Shown here: in pieces, positions 9,120 to 17,667 of the stretch
Layout of the letters: each line of letters opens with the position of its first letter
Position numbering within the stretch: the first letter of the stretch is position 1
Assembly: GCA_964221845.1 (NCBI GenBank)
Contig: CAXPZW010000020.1
Location: 1 to 48,517, forward strand
Direction: 5' to 3'
DNA: 48,517 nt
From: CAXPZW01 sp964221845
GTDB lineage: Bacteria; Bacteroidota; Bacteroidia; Flavobacteriales_D; Sanyastnellaceae
Notes under the pieces: generated by a model
What the model was told of the DNA's origin: nothing
Databases searched by the model: none
What the model saw: only the letters and a program-made list of their open reading frames with translations
Position numbers and translations under genes: made by a program

Positions 9120-10253
9120 TCAGGCTGTGCGGGGTTGGAGTACTTCGTTGTAAATGGCTTCGTATTGGGGCATGATGGAGGCCACTTGGAATTCCTCTGC
9201 GCGGCTGCGGGCACGGTCGCGGAACTGTTGGAGGCGCCCTTCGTCTTCCAGCAGGTAAATGGCGTTGGCCGCCATGTCGTCCACATCGCCCACTTCGCTC
9301 ATCATGCCGGTGACGCCGTGGCGGTTCACCTCGGGCAGCCCACCAGTGTTGGTGCTGATTACCGGTATGCGCGCGGCCATGGCCTCGAGGGCAGCCAGTC
9401 CAAAGCTTTCGGCTTCAGAAGGCAGCACAAACAAGTCAGCCACTTGCAATACCTCAGTGGGGTTCTTGAGCTTGCCAAGCATGATGGTGTCGCCGCAGGT
9501 GCCCATGTCCCGACAGAGCTGCTCCACACGTGAGCGCTCGGGGCCGTCGCCCACCATGAGCAACTTGGCGGGCATTTTCTCGCGCACTTGGGCAAACACG
9601 CGTACCACATCGTCCACGCGTTTGACCTCGCGGAAGTTGGAGATGTGCACCAAGATGCGCTCGTGATCTTGGGCATACCCGGCGCGCATTTCAGGATCCT
9701 CCTCGAATTGGAGTTTTTCTACGTTCAAGAAGTTGGGCACCACCGCAATGTCTTTGTTGACCCCAAACAGTTTGTAGGTGTCGTTGCGCAGGCTGTGGGA
9801 CACGGCGGTCACCGCGTCGCTCTGGTTGATGGCAAAGGAGATCACCGGCTCAAAGGAGGGATCCTTGCCCAACAGGGTGATATCGGTGCCGTGCAGGGTG
9901 GTGACCACCGGCAAGTGGTGGCCTTCTTCCATCAAAATCTTTTTGGCCGTGTACGCCGCCGAAGCATGGGGGATGGCGTAGTGCACGTGCAGCAGGTCCA
10001 AGCCTTCGTGGCGCGCCACGTCCACCATTTTACTGGCGAGCACCAGCTCGTAAGGAGGATAGTCAAACAAGGGGTACTCGTTGACGCGTACCTCGTGGTA
10101 GAAGATGTTTTTTCGGAACGAACCCAACCGCACCGGCTGATTGTAGGTGATGAAATGCACCTCGTGTCCTTTGTCTGCCAATGCCTTGCCCAACTCGGTG
10201 GCCACCACGCCACTCCCACCAAAAGTGGGGTAGCAAACGATTCCGATTTTCAT
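9120..10253 (-). CDS. bshA: N-acetyl-alpha-D-glucosaminyl L-malate synthase BshA
   Basis: GT4-family glycosyltransferase catalysing the first step of bacillithiol synthesis, in which UDP-GlcNAc plus L-malate give GlcNAc-malate. From ATG 10253 the protein has 377 residues. It opens with the family signature MKIGIVCYPTFGGSGVVATELGKALADKGHEVHFI. HYAIPHASAAYTAK and VVTTLHGTDITLLGKDPSF match BshA closely. The C-terminal GT-B nucleotide-binding motif is PSEAESFGLAALEAMAARIPVISTNTGGLPEV (E-x7-E type). An in-frame ATG 18 nt further upstream (MPTFAR) is rejected because the likely promoter TACTTTTG lies between the two ATGs. It follows priA on the same strand. Bacillithiol thiols are common in Bacteroidota. 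Confidence 0.95.
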   Translation of the reverse strand: MKIGIVCYPTFGGSGVVATELGKALADKGHEVHFITYNQPVRLGSFRKNIFYHEVRVNEYPLFDYPPYELVLASKMVDVARHEGLDLLHVHYAIPHASAAYTAKKILMEEGHHLPVVTTLHGTDITLLGKDPSFEPVISFAINQSDAVTAVSHSLRNDTYKLFGVNKDIAVVPNFLNVEKLQFEEDPEMRAGYAQDHERILVHISNFREVKRVDDVVRVFAQVREKMPAKLLMVGDGPERSRVEQLCRDMGTCGDTIMLGKLKNPTEVLQVADLFVLPSEAESFGLAALEAMAARIPVISTNTGGLPEVNRHGVTGMMSEVGDVDDMAANAIYLLEDEGRLQQFRDRARSRAEEFQVASIMPQYEAIYNEVLQPRTA

Positions 10254-10258
10254 GCGAG

Positions 10259-10266
10259 CAAAAGTA
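10259..10266 (-). promoter_or_regulatory. -7-like element of bshA (TACTTTTG)
   Basis: The minus strand reads TACTTTTG, an exact TAnnTTTG match. It ends 5 nt before ATG 10253, so the transcript would start at or almost at the start codon. It lies in the 28-nt gap behind priA. Confidence 0.5.
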
Positions 10267-10281
10267 GGCATTCAACAGGGG

Positions 10282-12756
10282 CTAGGCCGGGTCTACATCA
10301 ATGGCCACGCGCATGGATTTGTAATCGGGATGGGATTGCAAACGCACCTGCGCCTGGTGGATGAGCTGCTTCACGTGGGCGGGCGAGGCAGCCTTTTCCA
10401 CCTTCACCAACACCTTGCGCAGGAAATAGTTGTTGATCCTTGAAATGTAAGGCTGCTCTGGCCCCAGCACACGGTCGCCCAAAGCGCCGCGCAATTCGGT
10501 GGCAAAGCTGTGTGCACCTGCTTCGGCCAAGCGGGCGTCCTTGTGGCGCAGGGTGATCTCGATCAAGCGGAAAAACGGCGGGTACATGAAGTTGCGACGC
10601 TCGGGCAGCTCGTCCCGATACATGCCCAGGTAGTCGTGTTCCATCACCCGGCGCAGTACCCAGTGGTCCGGCGAGTAGGTTTGAATGACCACCTTGCCTC
10701 GCTTTTCTCGGCGTCCTGCGCGGCCTGCTACCTGGGTCATGAGTTGGTAGCTGCGCTCAAACGAGCGGAAGTCCGGGAACTTTAGCATTTGGTCGGCGTT
10801 GAGTACGCCTACCAGAGCCACGTTGTCAAAGTCCAGCCCTTTGGTGACCATTTGGGTGCCCACCAGCACGTCCACCTCGCGGTCGGCAAAGGACTGGATG
10901 ATGCGTTGGTAGGCGTTTTTGCTGCGGGTGGTTTCCAGGTCCAAGCGCTGTACGCGGGCGTCTGGAAAGAACTGCTGCACCTCTTCCTCGATTTTTTCGG
11001 TGCCAAACCCGAGCATTTTCAGGTGGTGATTGCCGCAGTGCCCACACGTACTGGGCGGGGCCTCGTGGTACCCGCAGTAGTGGCAGCGCAGTTGGTGCGC
11101 GTGCTTGTGGTAGGTGAGACTCACGTCGCAGCGCTTGCATTGGGGCACCTCTCCACAAATCTGGCACTGCCACAGCGGGGTGTATCCGCGCCGGTTTTGG
11201 AACAGGATGATCTGTTCGCCCTTGCTGAGCACCTCCTGCATGTGGTCCAGCAGGAACTGGGTGAAGATGCCCTTCATGGACTTTTGCTTCAGCTCCTGCT
11301 TGATGTCGCCACAGAACACCTCGGGCAAAGTGATGCCGCCGTAACGTTCGTGCATTTCTACAAGTGCGTAGCGGCCTTCGAGCGCGTTGTTGTAGCTCTC
11401 CAGCGAAGGGGTGGCCGATCCCAGCAGCACCTTGGCCTTGAAGAGCTTGGCCAGCACCAGCGCCACGTCACGGGCTTGGTACCGCGGGGCGGGGTTGTAT
11501 TGTTTGTAGCTGGACTCGTGCTCCTCGTCCACAATGATCAACCCGAGTTTTTTGAACGGCAAAAACACCGACGAGCGCGCACCCACCACCACATCGTAGC
11601 GGCCCGGGGTCCAGTCCAGGACGTGATTCCAAATTTCCACCCGTTCGTTGGGGTTGAATTTGGAATGGTACACCCCAATACGTTCGCCAAAGACCTTTTT
11701 GAGCCGGGCGGTGAGTTGGGTGGTCAGGGCGATTTCCGGCACCAAAAACAGCACCTGCTCGCCGCGGGCGATGGCTTCCTGCATCAGGGTGATGTACACC
11801 TCGGTTTTGCCCGAGCCGGTGACCCCGTGCAGGAGTACTGCCGGTTTTTCTTCCCAGCCGGTCAGGATTTCTTGGTAGGCCGTGTTTTGCGCCTCACTGA
11901 GGGTGGGGGAGCCAGCTGCGCGCTGGGCGGCTTCGGCCATGCGGTCCACAATGCGCTCTTCGAGTACCAGCACGTTTTTGTCGGCCAGCTTGCGGGTGAC
12001 CGAGGTATCGGTACCGGAGTGGCGTTGTAAAGCTTTGCGCGTGACAGCACGATCGGCCATGTCGGCGTTTCCGGTCAGGTGGAAGAACGCCATGAGCACC
12101 TCCATTTGACGAGGGCTGCGTTTTTCCAGTTGGTCAAAGACCGCTTGCAGCTCATCATCGGCGTGCACGCTGGGGTGCAATTTGACCCAGGTTTCTTTCT
12201 TGGGCGTGTAGCGTTCCTTGAGTTCCTCTTCGGAGATGACCACGCCTTTTTCTACCAGCGACTTGACGTGTTGTAGGACGGTTTTTTGATCCAGCAGGTC
12301 AGTAATGTCCCCGATGGATAGAGCACCTTGGATTTGCAAGCCCTCTACAATGAGGAACTCTTTGTCGTTGAGCCCTGTATCGTCACCGTCCCAGCGGCTG
12401 TCGAGTACCACCTTGGTTTCGCTGGCCAGGCGAAAGGAGCCGGGCAGTGCGGCACTCATCACCTCTCCGGTGGTGCACACGTAGTAGTCAGCCATCCATT
12501 CCCACAGGCGCAATTGGCCTTCGGTGACGATGGGTTTGTGGTCGAGTACCGCTTCCACGTATTTGGCTTGATACTCGGGCGGGTTTTCGTGGACGGCGCG
12601 CACGATGGCGGTGTAGCGCTTGGTTTTGCCGAGTTGCACCACTACGCGCATGCCGGGCAGCACCTGCTCGTGCACCCCGTGCGGAATGCGGTAGGTCAGC
12701 TGCCTGGGAATGGCCAGGGGCAGGATGACATCGGCAAAGTAGGTGCGCCGCTCCAT
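10282..12756 (-). CDS. priA: Primosomal protein N' (replication restart helicase PriA)
   Basis: 824 residues. PriA recognises stalled replication forks and reloads the replisome with its 3'-5' helicase. The N-terminal 3'-binding domain (YFADVILPLAIPRQLTYRIPHGV) is followed by the Walker A motif GVTGSGKTEVY near residue 315. Next come DEEHESSYKQ (motif II), GSATPSLES (motif III) and a zinc-binding insert with paired cysteines CQICGEVPQCKRCDVSL...CHYCGYHE...CGHCG near residues 525-570. The C-terminal helicase half has GTQMVTKGLDFDNVALVGVLNAD and QVAGRAGRREKRG. All expected motifs are intact. The start is 1 nt after the lon stop, so lon and priA form an operon. Confidence 0.97.
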   Translation of the reverse strand: MERRTYFADVILPLAIPRQLTYRIPHGVHEQVLPGMRVVVQLGKTKRYTAIVRAVHENPPEYQAKYVEAVLDHKPIVTEGQLRLWEWMADYYVCTTGEVMSAALPGSFRLASETKVVLDSRWDGDDTGLNDKEFLIVEGLQIQGALSIGDITDLLDQKTVLQHVKSLVEKGVVISEEELKERYTPKKETWVKLHPSVHADDELQAVFDQLEKRSPRQMEVLMAFFHLTGNADMADRAVTRKALQRHSGTDTSVTRKLADKNVLVLEERIVDRMAEAAQRAAGSPTLSEAQNTAYQEILTGWEEKPAVLLHGVTGSGKTEVYITLMQEAIARGEQVLFLVPEIALTTQLTARLKKVFGERIGVYHSKFNPNERVEIWNHVLDWTPGRYDVVVGARSSVFLPFKKLGLIIVDEEHESSYKQYNPAPRYQARDVALVLAKLFKAKVLLGSATPSLESYNNALEGRYALVEMHERYGGITLPEVFCGDIKQELKQKSMKGIFTQFLLDHMQEVLSKGEQIILFQNRRGYTPLWQCQICGEVPQCKRCDVSLTYHKHAHQLRCHYCGYHEAPPSTCGHCGNHHLKMLGFGTEKIEEEVQQFFPDARVQRLDLETTRSKNAYQRIIQSFADREVDVLVGTQMVTKGLDFDNVALVGVLNADQMLKFPDFRSFERSYQLMTQVAGRAGRREKRGKVVIQTYSPDHWVLRRVMEHDYLGMYRDELPERRNFMYPPFFRLIEITLRHKDARLAEAGAHSFATELRGALGDRVLGPEQPYISRINNYFLRKVLVKVEKAASPAHVKQLIHQAQVRLQSHPDYKSMRVAIDVDPA

Positions 12757-12757
12757 C

Positions 12758-15199
12758 TTAGGCCACCGGCAGGGGTTGGGCCACTTTCTCTTTGAGCAGG
12801 GCGTGGTTCACCACCTCCATCATTTCGGTCACAAAGTGGAACTTGAGGCCTTTGAGGTAGCGCTCGTTGATGTCCTCGATGTCCTTGCGGTTGCGCTCAC
12901 ACAAGATGATTTCCTTGATGCCCGCACGTTTTGCGGCGAGGATTTTTTCCTTAATGCCGCCTACGGGAAGCACTTGGCCGCGCAGGGTGATTTCACCGGT
13001 CATGGCCAGGTACTTGCGCACTTTGCGCTGGGTAAAGGCCGAGGCCAAGGCCGTCAGCATGGTGATGCCTGCCGAGGGGCCGTCTTTGGGAATGGCGCCT
13101 TGGGGCACGTGGATGTGGACATTCCAGTGGTCAAACACCTCTTGCTCCAGTCCGATGATGTGGGCGTGGGCCTTGAGGTACTCCAGTGCCAGCATGGCTG
13201 ACTCCTTCATCACATCGCCCAGGTTGCCGGTCAGGGTGAGTTTGCCCTTGCCTTTGGTCAAGCTGGTTTCGATGAACAGGATATCGCCGCCGGTAGGGGT
13301 CCAGGCCAGGCCGGTCACCACGCCTGCAGTGTCGTTGTTGGCGTAGGTGTCCTTTTCGCGGGTGGGTCCCAGGATGTCTTGCAAGTGGTCGGGCTGCACG
13401 GCGGTTTCGAACTCCTCTATCATGGCCAGTTGCTTGGCGCGATGGCGTGCGAGTTTTCCGATGCGTTTGTCCAGGCCACGTACACCCGATTCATTCGTGT
13501 AGGCTTCAACGATGCGCTCCAATGTGTGGTCGGGCACCTCGAGTTGGCCGTCTTCCAAGCCGTTCTCGCGTTGCTGTTTTGGCAGCAGGTGGCGCTTGGC
13601 GATTTCCACCTTCTCTTCTACGGTGTAGCCGGTGACCTCGATGATTTCCATACGATCGCGCAACGGGGCTTGGATGGAGGCGAGTGAGTTGCAGGTGGCA
13701 ATGAACATGACCTTGCTGAGGTCATAGTCCAGCTCCACGTAGTTGTCATAGAAGGCATGGTTTTGCTCAGGGTCCAGCACCTCCAACATGGCCGAAGAAG
13801 GATCGCCATGGTGGTCGCGTCCGAGCTTGTCGATCTCATCCAAGACAAACAACGGGTTGCTCGTGCCGGCTTTCTTGAGGTTCTGCAAGATGCGTCCGGG
13901 CATGGCGCCGATGTAGGTTTTGCGATGGCCGCGGATTTCGGCCTCGTCGCGCAAGCCGCCGAGGGCCATGCGCACGTATTTGCGTCCCAAAGCCTCGGCA
14001 ATTGACTTTCCGAGGGAGGTCTTTCCCACACCGGGAGGGCCGTACAGACACAAGATGGGCGCCTTCATGTTGCCCTTGATCTTGAGCACGGCCAGGTGCT
14101 CCAGGATGCGTTCCTTGACCTTCTCCAACCCGTAGTGATCCCGGTCGAGGATCTCTTGGGCGTGTTTGAGGTCGAAGTTGTCCTCGGTGTAGTCCATCCA
14201 CGGCAGCTCCAAGAGCATGTCCACGTAGTTGGCTTGCACACTGAATTCCGCGCTTTGCGGGTTGGTGCGCTCCAGCTTGGCCATCTCCTTGTCAAAGGCG
14301 GCTTTGACGTAGTCCGGCCATTCCTTGGTTTCGGCGCGGAGTTTTTTCTCTTGGATTTCCTGGGTGATGGGGTTGTCGCCGAGTTCCTGCTGGATCTGCT
14401 TCATCTGCTGCTGCAGGAAGTACTCACGCTGTTGCTTGTCGATGTCGGTGCGGACCTTGCTTTGAATCTCGTTCTTCATCTCCAGCATCTGCAACTCGTC
14501 GTTGAGGTGCTCGAGCACGGCGTTGGTGCGCTCCTCGAGGTTGTTCATCTCCAGCAGCTTTTGCTTGAAGTCCACCTCGGCGTTCATGTTGGAGGAAATG
14601 AAGTTCACCAAAAAACTGAGGCTCTTGATGCTCTCAATGGCCACACTGGCCTCCGAAGGGATGTTGGGCGACTGGTTGATGATCTGCAGCGAGAGGTCTT
14701 TCAGGCTGGACATGATGGCCTTGCGCTCGGCTTCGCTCTGGGGGAAGGTGCCGTCTGAATACGCGCGGATGCGTGCTTCAAGGTACGGTTGGTCTTGGGA
14801 GACCTCCTCCAGCTCAAAGCGCTTCTTGCCTTGGATGACTGCCGTGGTGGAGCCGTCTGGCATGCGCAGGGTTTTAAGGATTTGCGCTACGGTACCCACG
14901 CGGTTGAGGTCGTCTTGTGCGGGCAGCTCGATTTCGGGGTCCTTTTGGGAGATGACGCCGATGATCTTGTCGCCCTTGTTGGCGGCCTGGATCAGGCGGA
15001 TGCTGCGGTCGCGTCCCACGGTGATGGGGATGACCACACCCGGAAACAGCACGGTGTTGCGCAAGGGCAATAGGGCAATGGTTTCGGGGGTGTCCTCGCT
15101 GTCGAGTTGTTCCTCGTCTTCGGAGGTGATCAGCGGAATGAGTTCGTTGTCGCCCACCTCGTCGGAGAGCATGCGGTATGTCTGGGGGTCGATGTCCAT
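12758..15199 (-). CDS. lon: ATP-dependent Lon protease
   Basis: 813 residues, the standard LonA layout. An N-terminal substrate-binding LAN domain (IALLPLRNTVLFPGVVIPITVGRDRSI) is followed by a long coiled region. The AAA+ module has Walker A GPPGVGKTSLGKS near residue 386 and Walker B LFVLDEIDKLG. The C-terminal serine peptidase has the Ser-Lys dyad: Ser in PKDGPSAGITM near residue 707, and Lys in VGGIKEKILAAKRAG about 43 residues later. It degrades misfolded and regulatory proteins in the cytoplasm. It heads the lon-priA pair. The 111 nt between lon and the GlmU-like gene hold short inverted repeats but no clear -7 element. Confidence 0.97.
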   Translation of the reverse strand: MDIDPQTYRMLSDEVGDNELIPLITSEDEEQLDSEDTPETIALLPLRNTVLFPGVVIPITVGRDRSIRLIQAANKGDKIIGVISQKDPEIELPAQDDLNRVGTVAQILKTLRMPDGSTTAVIQGKKRFELEEVSQDQPYLEARIRAYSDGTFPQSEAERKAIMSSLKDLSLQIINQSPNIPSEASVAIESIKSLSFLVNFISSNMNAEVDFKQKLLEMNNLEERTNAVLEHLNDELQMLEMKNEIQSKVRTDIDKQQREYFLQQQMKQIQQELGDNPITQEIQEKKLRAETKEWPDYVKAAFDKEMAKLERTNPQSAEFSVQANYVDMLLELPWMDYTEDNFDLKHAQEILDRDHYGLEKVKERILEHLAVLKIKGNMKAPILCLYGPPGVGKTSLGKSIAEALGRKYVRMALGGLRDEAEIRGHRKTYIGAMPGRILQNLKKAGTSNPLFVLDEIDKLGRDHHGDPSSAMLEVLDPEQNHAFYDNYVELDYDLSKVMFIATCNSLASIQAPLRDRMEIIEVTGYTVEEKVEIAKRHLLPKQQRENGLEDGQLEVPDHTLERIVEAYTNESGVRGLDKRIGKLARHRAKQLAMIEEFETAVQPDHLQDILGPTREKDTYANNDTAGVVTGLAWTPTGGDILFIETSLTKGKGKLTLTGNLGDVMKESAMLALEYLKAHAHIIGLEQEVFDHWNVHIHVPQGAIPKDGPSAGITMLTALASAFTQRKVRKYLAMTGEITLRGQVLPVGGIKEKILAAKRAGIKEIILCERNRKDIEDINERYLKGLKFHFVTEMMEVVNHALLKEKVAQPLPVA

Positions 15200-15310
15200 G
15201 GGTCTCTTGTCAATGTGTCAGTGCACGGGGCACGAAAGCCGGAAAAGCGCCGGCAGGGCCATCAGGTCAACAGGTGTGCCAACCGGCACCGGCCTGCAAC
15301 ATTGGCCGAT

Positions 15311-16486
15311 TTAACCGCGCAGGTCTGCCGTTTGGTCAAACACGGCTTGCAGCAATCGGCGATCAGCATCGGTGAGCGCCACTTTGCGGCGGGCCATCAC
15401 GCGCTCGGCAACTTCAAAGCTCCGCTCGAGGTCGTATTGGCTCTCGGGGTCAAAGCCGCCCCACGACCAGCTGGGCACAAACTTGGGTGGGAACCCGTGG
15501 CCAAAGATGTTGGCGTTGACCCCCACGGTGGTGCCGGTATTGAGCTGGGTGTTGATGGCGCACTTGGAGTGGTCGCCCATGACCAGTCCGCAAAAAGTGA
15601 GTCCGCTTGGGATCAGGGATTCATCACGGTAGCTCCAGACCTTCACCTCACCGTAATTGTTCTTCAAGTTGGAGGTATTGGTATCGGCCCCGAGGTTGCA
15701 CCACGCACCAATAACGCTGTTGCCCACATAGCCGTCATGGCCTTTGTTGCTGTAGGCTTGGAATACGCTGTTGCCAACTTCTCCGCCCACCTTGCACCAC
15801 GGGCCAATGGTGATGGCGCCGTAAAGCTTCGCACCCATTTTTACTTGGGCGTGGTCGCACAGGCCTAGTCCGCCGCGGACGAGGCTGCCTTCCATCACCA
15901 CCGCATCCTTGCCGATGTAAATGGGACCGCCTTCGGTGTTGAGCGATGCACCTTCAACCCATGCGCCTTCCTCGATAAACAGGTCTGCGGGGTTGCCGAT
16001 CAATCGGTTAGACTCGGACAATGGCGCCGAGGTGCGTCCCAGGGTAATCTCGTCAAAGTCGTCGCGCAAGGCTTGGGCCGCCAGCCCAAACAAGTCGCGC
16101 ACCGATTGCAGGATGTGTACTTCAGCGTCCAAGTCGTAGGCGGTGTCCACGTCTACCTCGTCCAAGGTGTCCAGCTGCGACTGCACCGCAAGGGCGAGCA
16201 GGGCCTCTTCTTTGATGAGGGCTTCTCCGGGTTGCAGGGCTTCTGCCTCAGCGCGCAGATCGGCGTTCCACAGGACGCGGCCGTTGGCGTACAAGCAAGG
16301 ACCGTCTGCGCGGTTGGGAAAGCATTCGGCGAGCAGGGGACGGGTGTGAAAGGAAACTTCGTGGCCTGCGGCCGTCCAACGTTCTGTGTTGGTACGGATG
16401 CCACAACGCAGCTCTGCGGTAGGGCGCGTAAACGCCAAAGGCAAAAAGTCCTGGATATCCGGCTCGTCAAAAAGGACCACGTGCAT
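15311..16486 (-). CDS. GlmU-like sugar nucleotidyltransferase / acyltransferase (Bacteroidota type)
   Basis: 391 residues. The N-terminus MHVVLFDEPDIQDFLPLAFTRPTAELRCGIRTNTERW is typical of the short GlmU-family proteins of Bacteroidota. In these the usual GxGxR pyrophosphorylase loop is modified to an R-P-x-AELRxGI form. The C-terminal half is a left-handed beta-helix of hexapeptide repeats (VEGASLNTEGGPIYIGKDAVVMEGSLVRGGLGLCDHAQVKMGAKLYG). It ends with GLVMGDHSKCAINTQLNTGTTVGVNANIFG. By family, it is thought to make UDP-GlcNAc or a related activated sugar, from glucosamine-1-phosphate by acetyl- and uridylyl-transfer. The true substrate is unproven. A single gene, divergent from the MerR regulator. 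Confidence 0.88.
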   Translation of the reverse strand: MHVVLFDEPDIQDFLPLAFTRPTAELRCGIRTNTERWTAAGHEVSFHTRPLLAECFPNRADGPCLYANGRVLWNADLRAEAEALQPGEALIKEEALLALAVQSQLDTLDEVDVDTAYDLDAEVHILQSVRDLFGLAAQALRDDFDEITLGRTSAPLSESNRLIGNPADLFIEEGAWVEGASLNTEGGPIYIGKDAVVMEGSLVRGGLGLCDHAQVKMGAKLYGAITIGPWCKVGGEVGNSVFQAYSNKGHDGYVGNSVIGAWCNLGADTNTSNLKNNYGEVKVWSYRDESLIPSGLTFCGLVMGDHSKCAINTQLNTGTTVGVNANIFGHGFPPKFVPSWSWGGFDPESQYDLERSFEVAERVMARRKVALTDADRRLLQAVFDQTADLRG

Positions 16487-16509
16487 CGTTGAAAAACTTT
16501 TGGGTGGGA

Positions 16510-16582
16510 GTGAACACTGCTTCGAATTACGGATTTAATTCGCTGCTAACCCTTGGAATTCGGCGAAAGTTCCCTGTGAACA
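16510..16582. promoter_or_regulatory. Candidate regulatory region with two GTGAACA repeats before the MerR gene
   Basis: The 123-nt gap between the GlmU-like gene and the MerR gene holds two direct copies of GTGAACA (16510-16516 and 16576-16582), 66 nt apart. The first lies within a small palindrome, AGTGAACACT. They could be operator half-sites, but there are only two copies and no known consensus fits. No TAnnTTTG box was seen here. Confidence 0.25.
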
Positions 16583-16609
16583 TTCCGCTGGGAGAGGTGT
16601 TATAATGCG

Positions 16610-17506
16610 ATGATGACCGAACAGGTATACAGCATCAAGGACCTCGCAGGTTTCAGCGGCGTGAAGGCCCACACCATTCGGATGTGGGAGCAGCGCTACA
16701 ATTTGCTGGAACCCACCCGGACCGATACAAACATTCGACGCTACTCAGAGGCCGACCTCAAGAAGTTGTTGAACGTGTCGCTGCTGTGCCAGTTGGGTTA
16801 CAAAATCTCACACATCGCCCACATGGCCGATAAGGAGATCAACGAGACCTTGTTGGAGCAAGCCGGCAAACAAGCCGGAGATGCAGAAGTACTGAACGTA
16901 CTCAAGATCTGCACCATCAACTTCGACGAGCGTTTGTTCTACAGCGCGGTGGACGGTTACCTCGAGAGCCACGACATGTTCGACCTGTTCAAGCGCATCT
17001 ACATTCCTTTCTTGAACCAAGTGGGGCTCATGTGGCAAGCCAACAGCATTTGTCCGGCCCACGAGCACTTTGTCTCCAACCTGATCCGCCAGCAAGTGGC
17101 GGGGGCTCTTAATGATATGCGTGGGGCGGTTCCCACCTCAGATCAAACGTTCGTGTTGTTCTTACCATCTGGCGAAATGCACGAATTGAGCCTGCTCATG
17201 TTGCAGTACCTGCTGCGCAATGCGGGCCACCGTTCCATTTACCTCGGCCAAAGCGTACCTGCGGAAGACTTGCAACAACTGCTGGCCAAAATGAGTGGGG
17301 TGCACTTTGTCTCCATCTTCACCGCTCATTCTTCCACCACCAACAAAAGTAAGTACCTGGACAAACTTTCAGATCTGTTGACCGCCAAGGGGTGTTCCAT
17401 GCACCTGGCCGGTCGCAATTTGGAAGGGTTCGAGGACCGAGACGAGCCTTGGATGCACGTTCACCCCAACACAGGTGTGATGATTGATGCTTTGTTGAGC
17501 ATTTAG
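16610..17506 (+). CDS. MerR-family regulator with cobalamin-binding domain (CarH/LitR-like)
   Basis: 298 residues. The N-terminal MerR helix-turn-helix is YSIKDLAGFSGVKAHTIRMWEQRYNLLEPTRT...IRRYSEADL. Residues of about 95-165 form a helical bundle with W142-x9-E152-H153, the W-x9-EH signature that caps adenosylcobalamin in CarH photoreceptors. The C-terminal Rossmann-like B12 domain carries E189-x-H191 (PSGEMHELS), which corresponds to the cobalt-ligating His motif although the usual Gly is Ser. By family, it is a light- or B12-sensitive repressor of stress and pigment genes. In flavobacteria this gene commonly stands beside an ECF sigma factor and crtI/crtB. The sigma factor is here (17668), the crt genes are not. 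ATG 16610 is followed directly by a second ATG. The gene is closed by a strong terminator. Confidence 0.88.
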   Translation: MMTEQVYSIKDLAGFSGVKAHTIRMWEQRYNLLEPTRTDTNIRRYSEADLKKLLNVSLLCQLGYKISHIAHMADKEINETLLEQAGKQAGDAEVLNVLKICTINFDERLFYSAVDGYLESHDMFDLFKRIYIPFLNQVGLMWQANSICPAHEHFVSNLIRQQVAGALNDMRGAVPTSDQTFVLFLPSGEMHELSLLMLQYLLRNAGHRSIYLGQSVPAEDLQQLLAKMSGVHFVSIFTAHSSTTNKSKYLDKLSDLLTAKGCSMHLAGRNLEGFEDRDEPWMHVHPNTGVMIDALLSI

Positions 17507-17528
17507 GGTAAAAAAGTTAAACACTCTT

Positions 17529-17556
17529 AAGCCGCTGATTATCAGCGGCTTTTTTG
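17529..17556 (+). terminator. Rho-independent terminator behind the MerR/B12 gene
   Basis: A 10-bp stem (AAGCCGCTGA / TCAGCGGCTT) with a 3-nt loop runs into a T-tract. It separates the MerR gene from the sigma-factor gene, so the latter needs its own promoter. Confidence 0.85.
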
Positions 17557-17572
17557 TTTTTAGCCCCCCAAA

Positions 17573-17587
17573 GTGTTTAATGTACAC
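17573..17587 (+). promoter_or_regulatory. Candidate operator GTGTnnnnTGTACAC, copy 1 (before ECF sigma gene)
   Basis: GTGTTTAATGTACAC lies 80 nt before the sigma-factor ATG. It matches the other two copies (22250 and 44384) at 11 fixed positions. The outer bases GTGT/ACAC form an inverted repeat. A -7-like AATATTTG lies downstream at 17633-17640. Confidence 0.55.
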
Positions 17588-17667
17588 CTGAAAAAAGTTC
17601 AACAGAAATTTGTTGGGAACGAATTCCTGTTTAATATTTGTGGGGTGAAACTTAAACACAATTCAGC

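Noticed and set aside
10789..12030. Long plus-strand open frame antisense to priA (413 codons)
   Set aside because: It lies entirely within priA, which has all family motifs. Its His/Val/Gln-rich translation is typical of a shadow frame in GC-rich DNA.
14096..14758. Plus-strand open frame antisense to lon
   Set aside because: Within the lon coding sequence. Low-complexity Leu/Val translation without any family match.
16601..16606. TATAAT before the MerR gene, like an E. coli -10 box
   Set aside because: It lies 3 nt before the start codon, and Bacteroidota sigma factors recognise TAnnTTTG rather than TATAAT.
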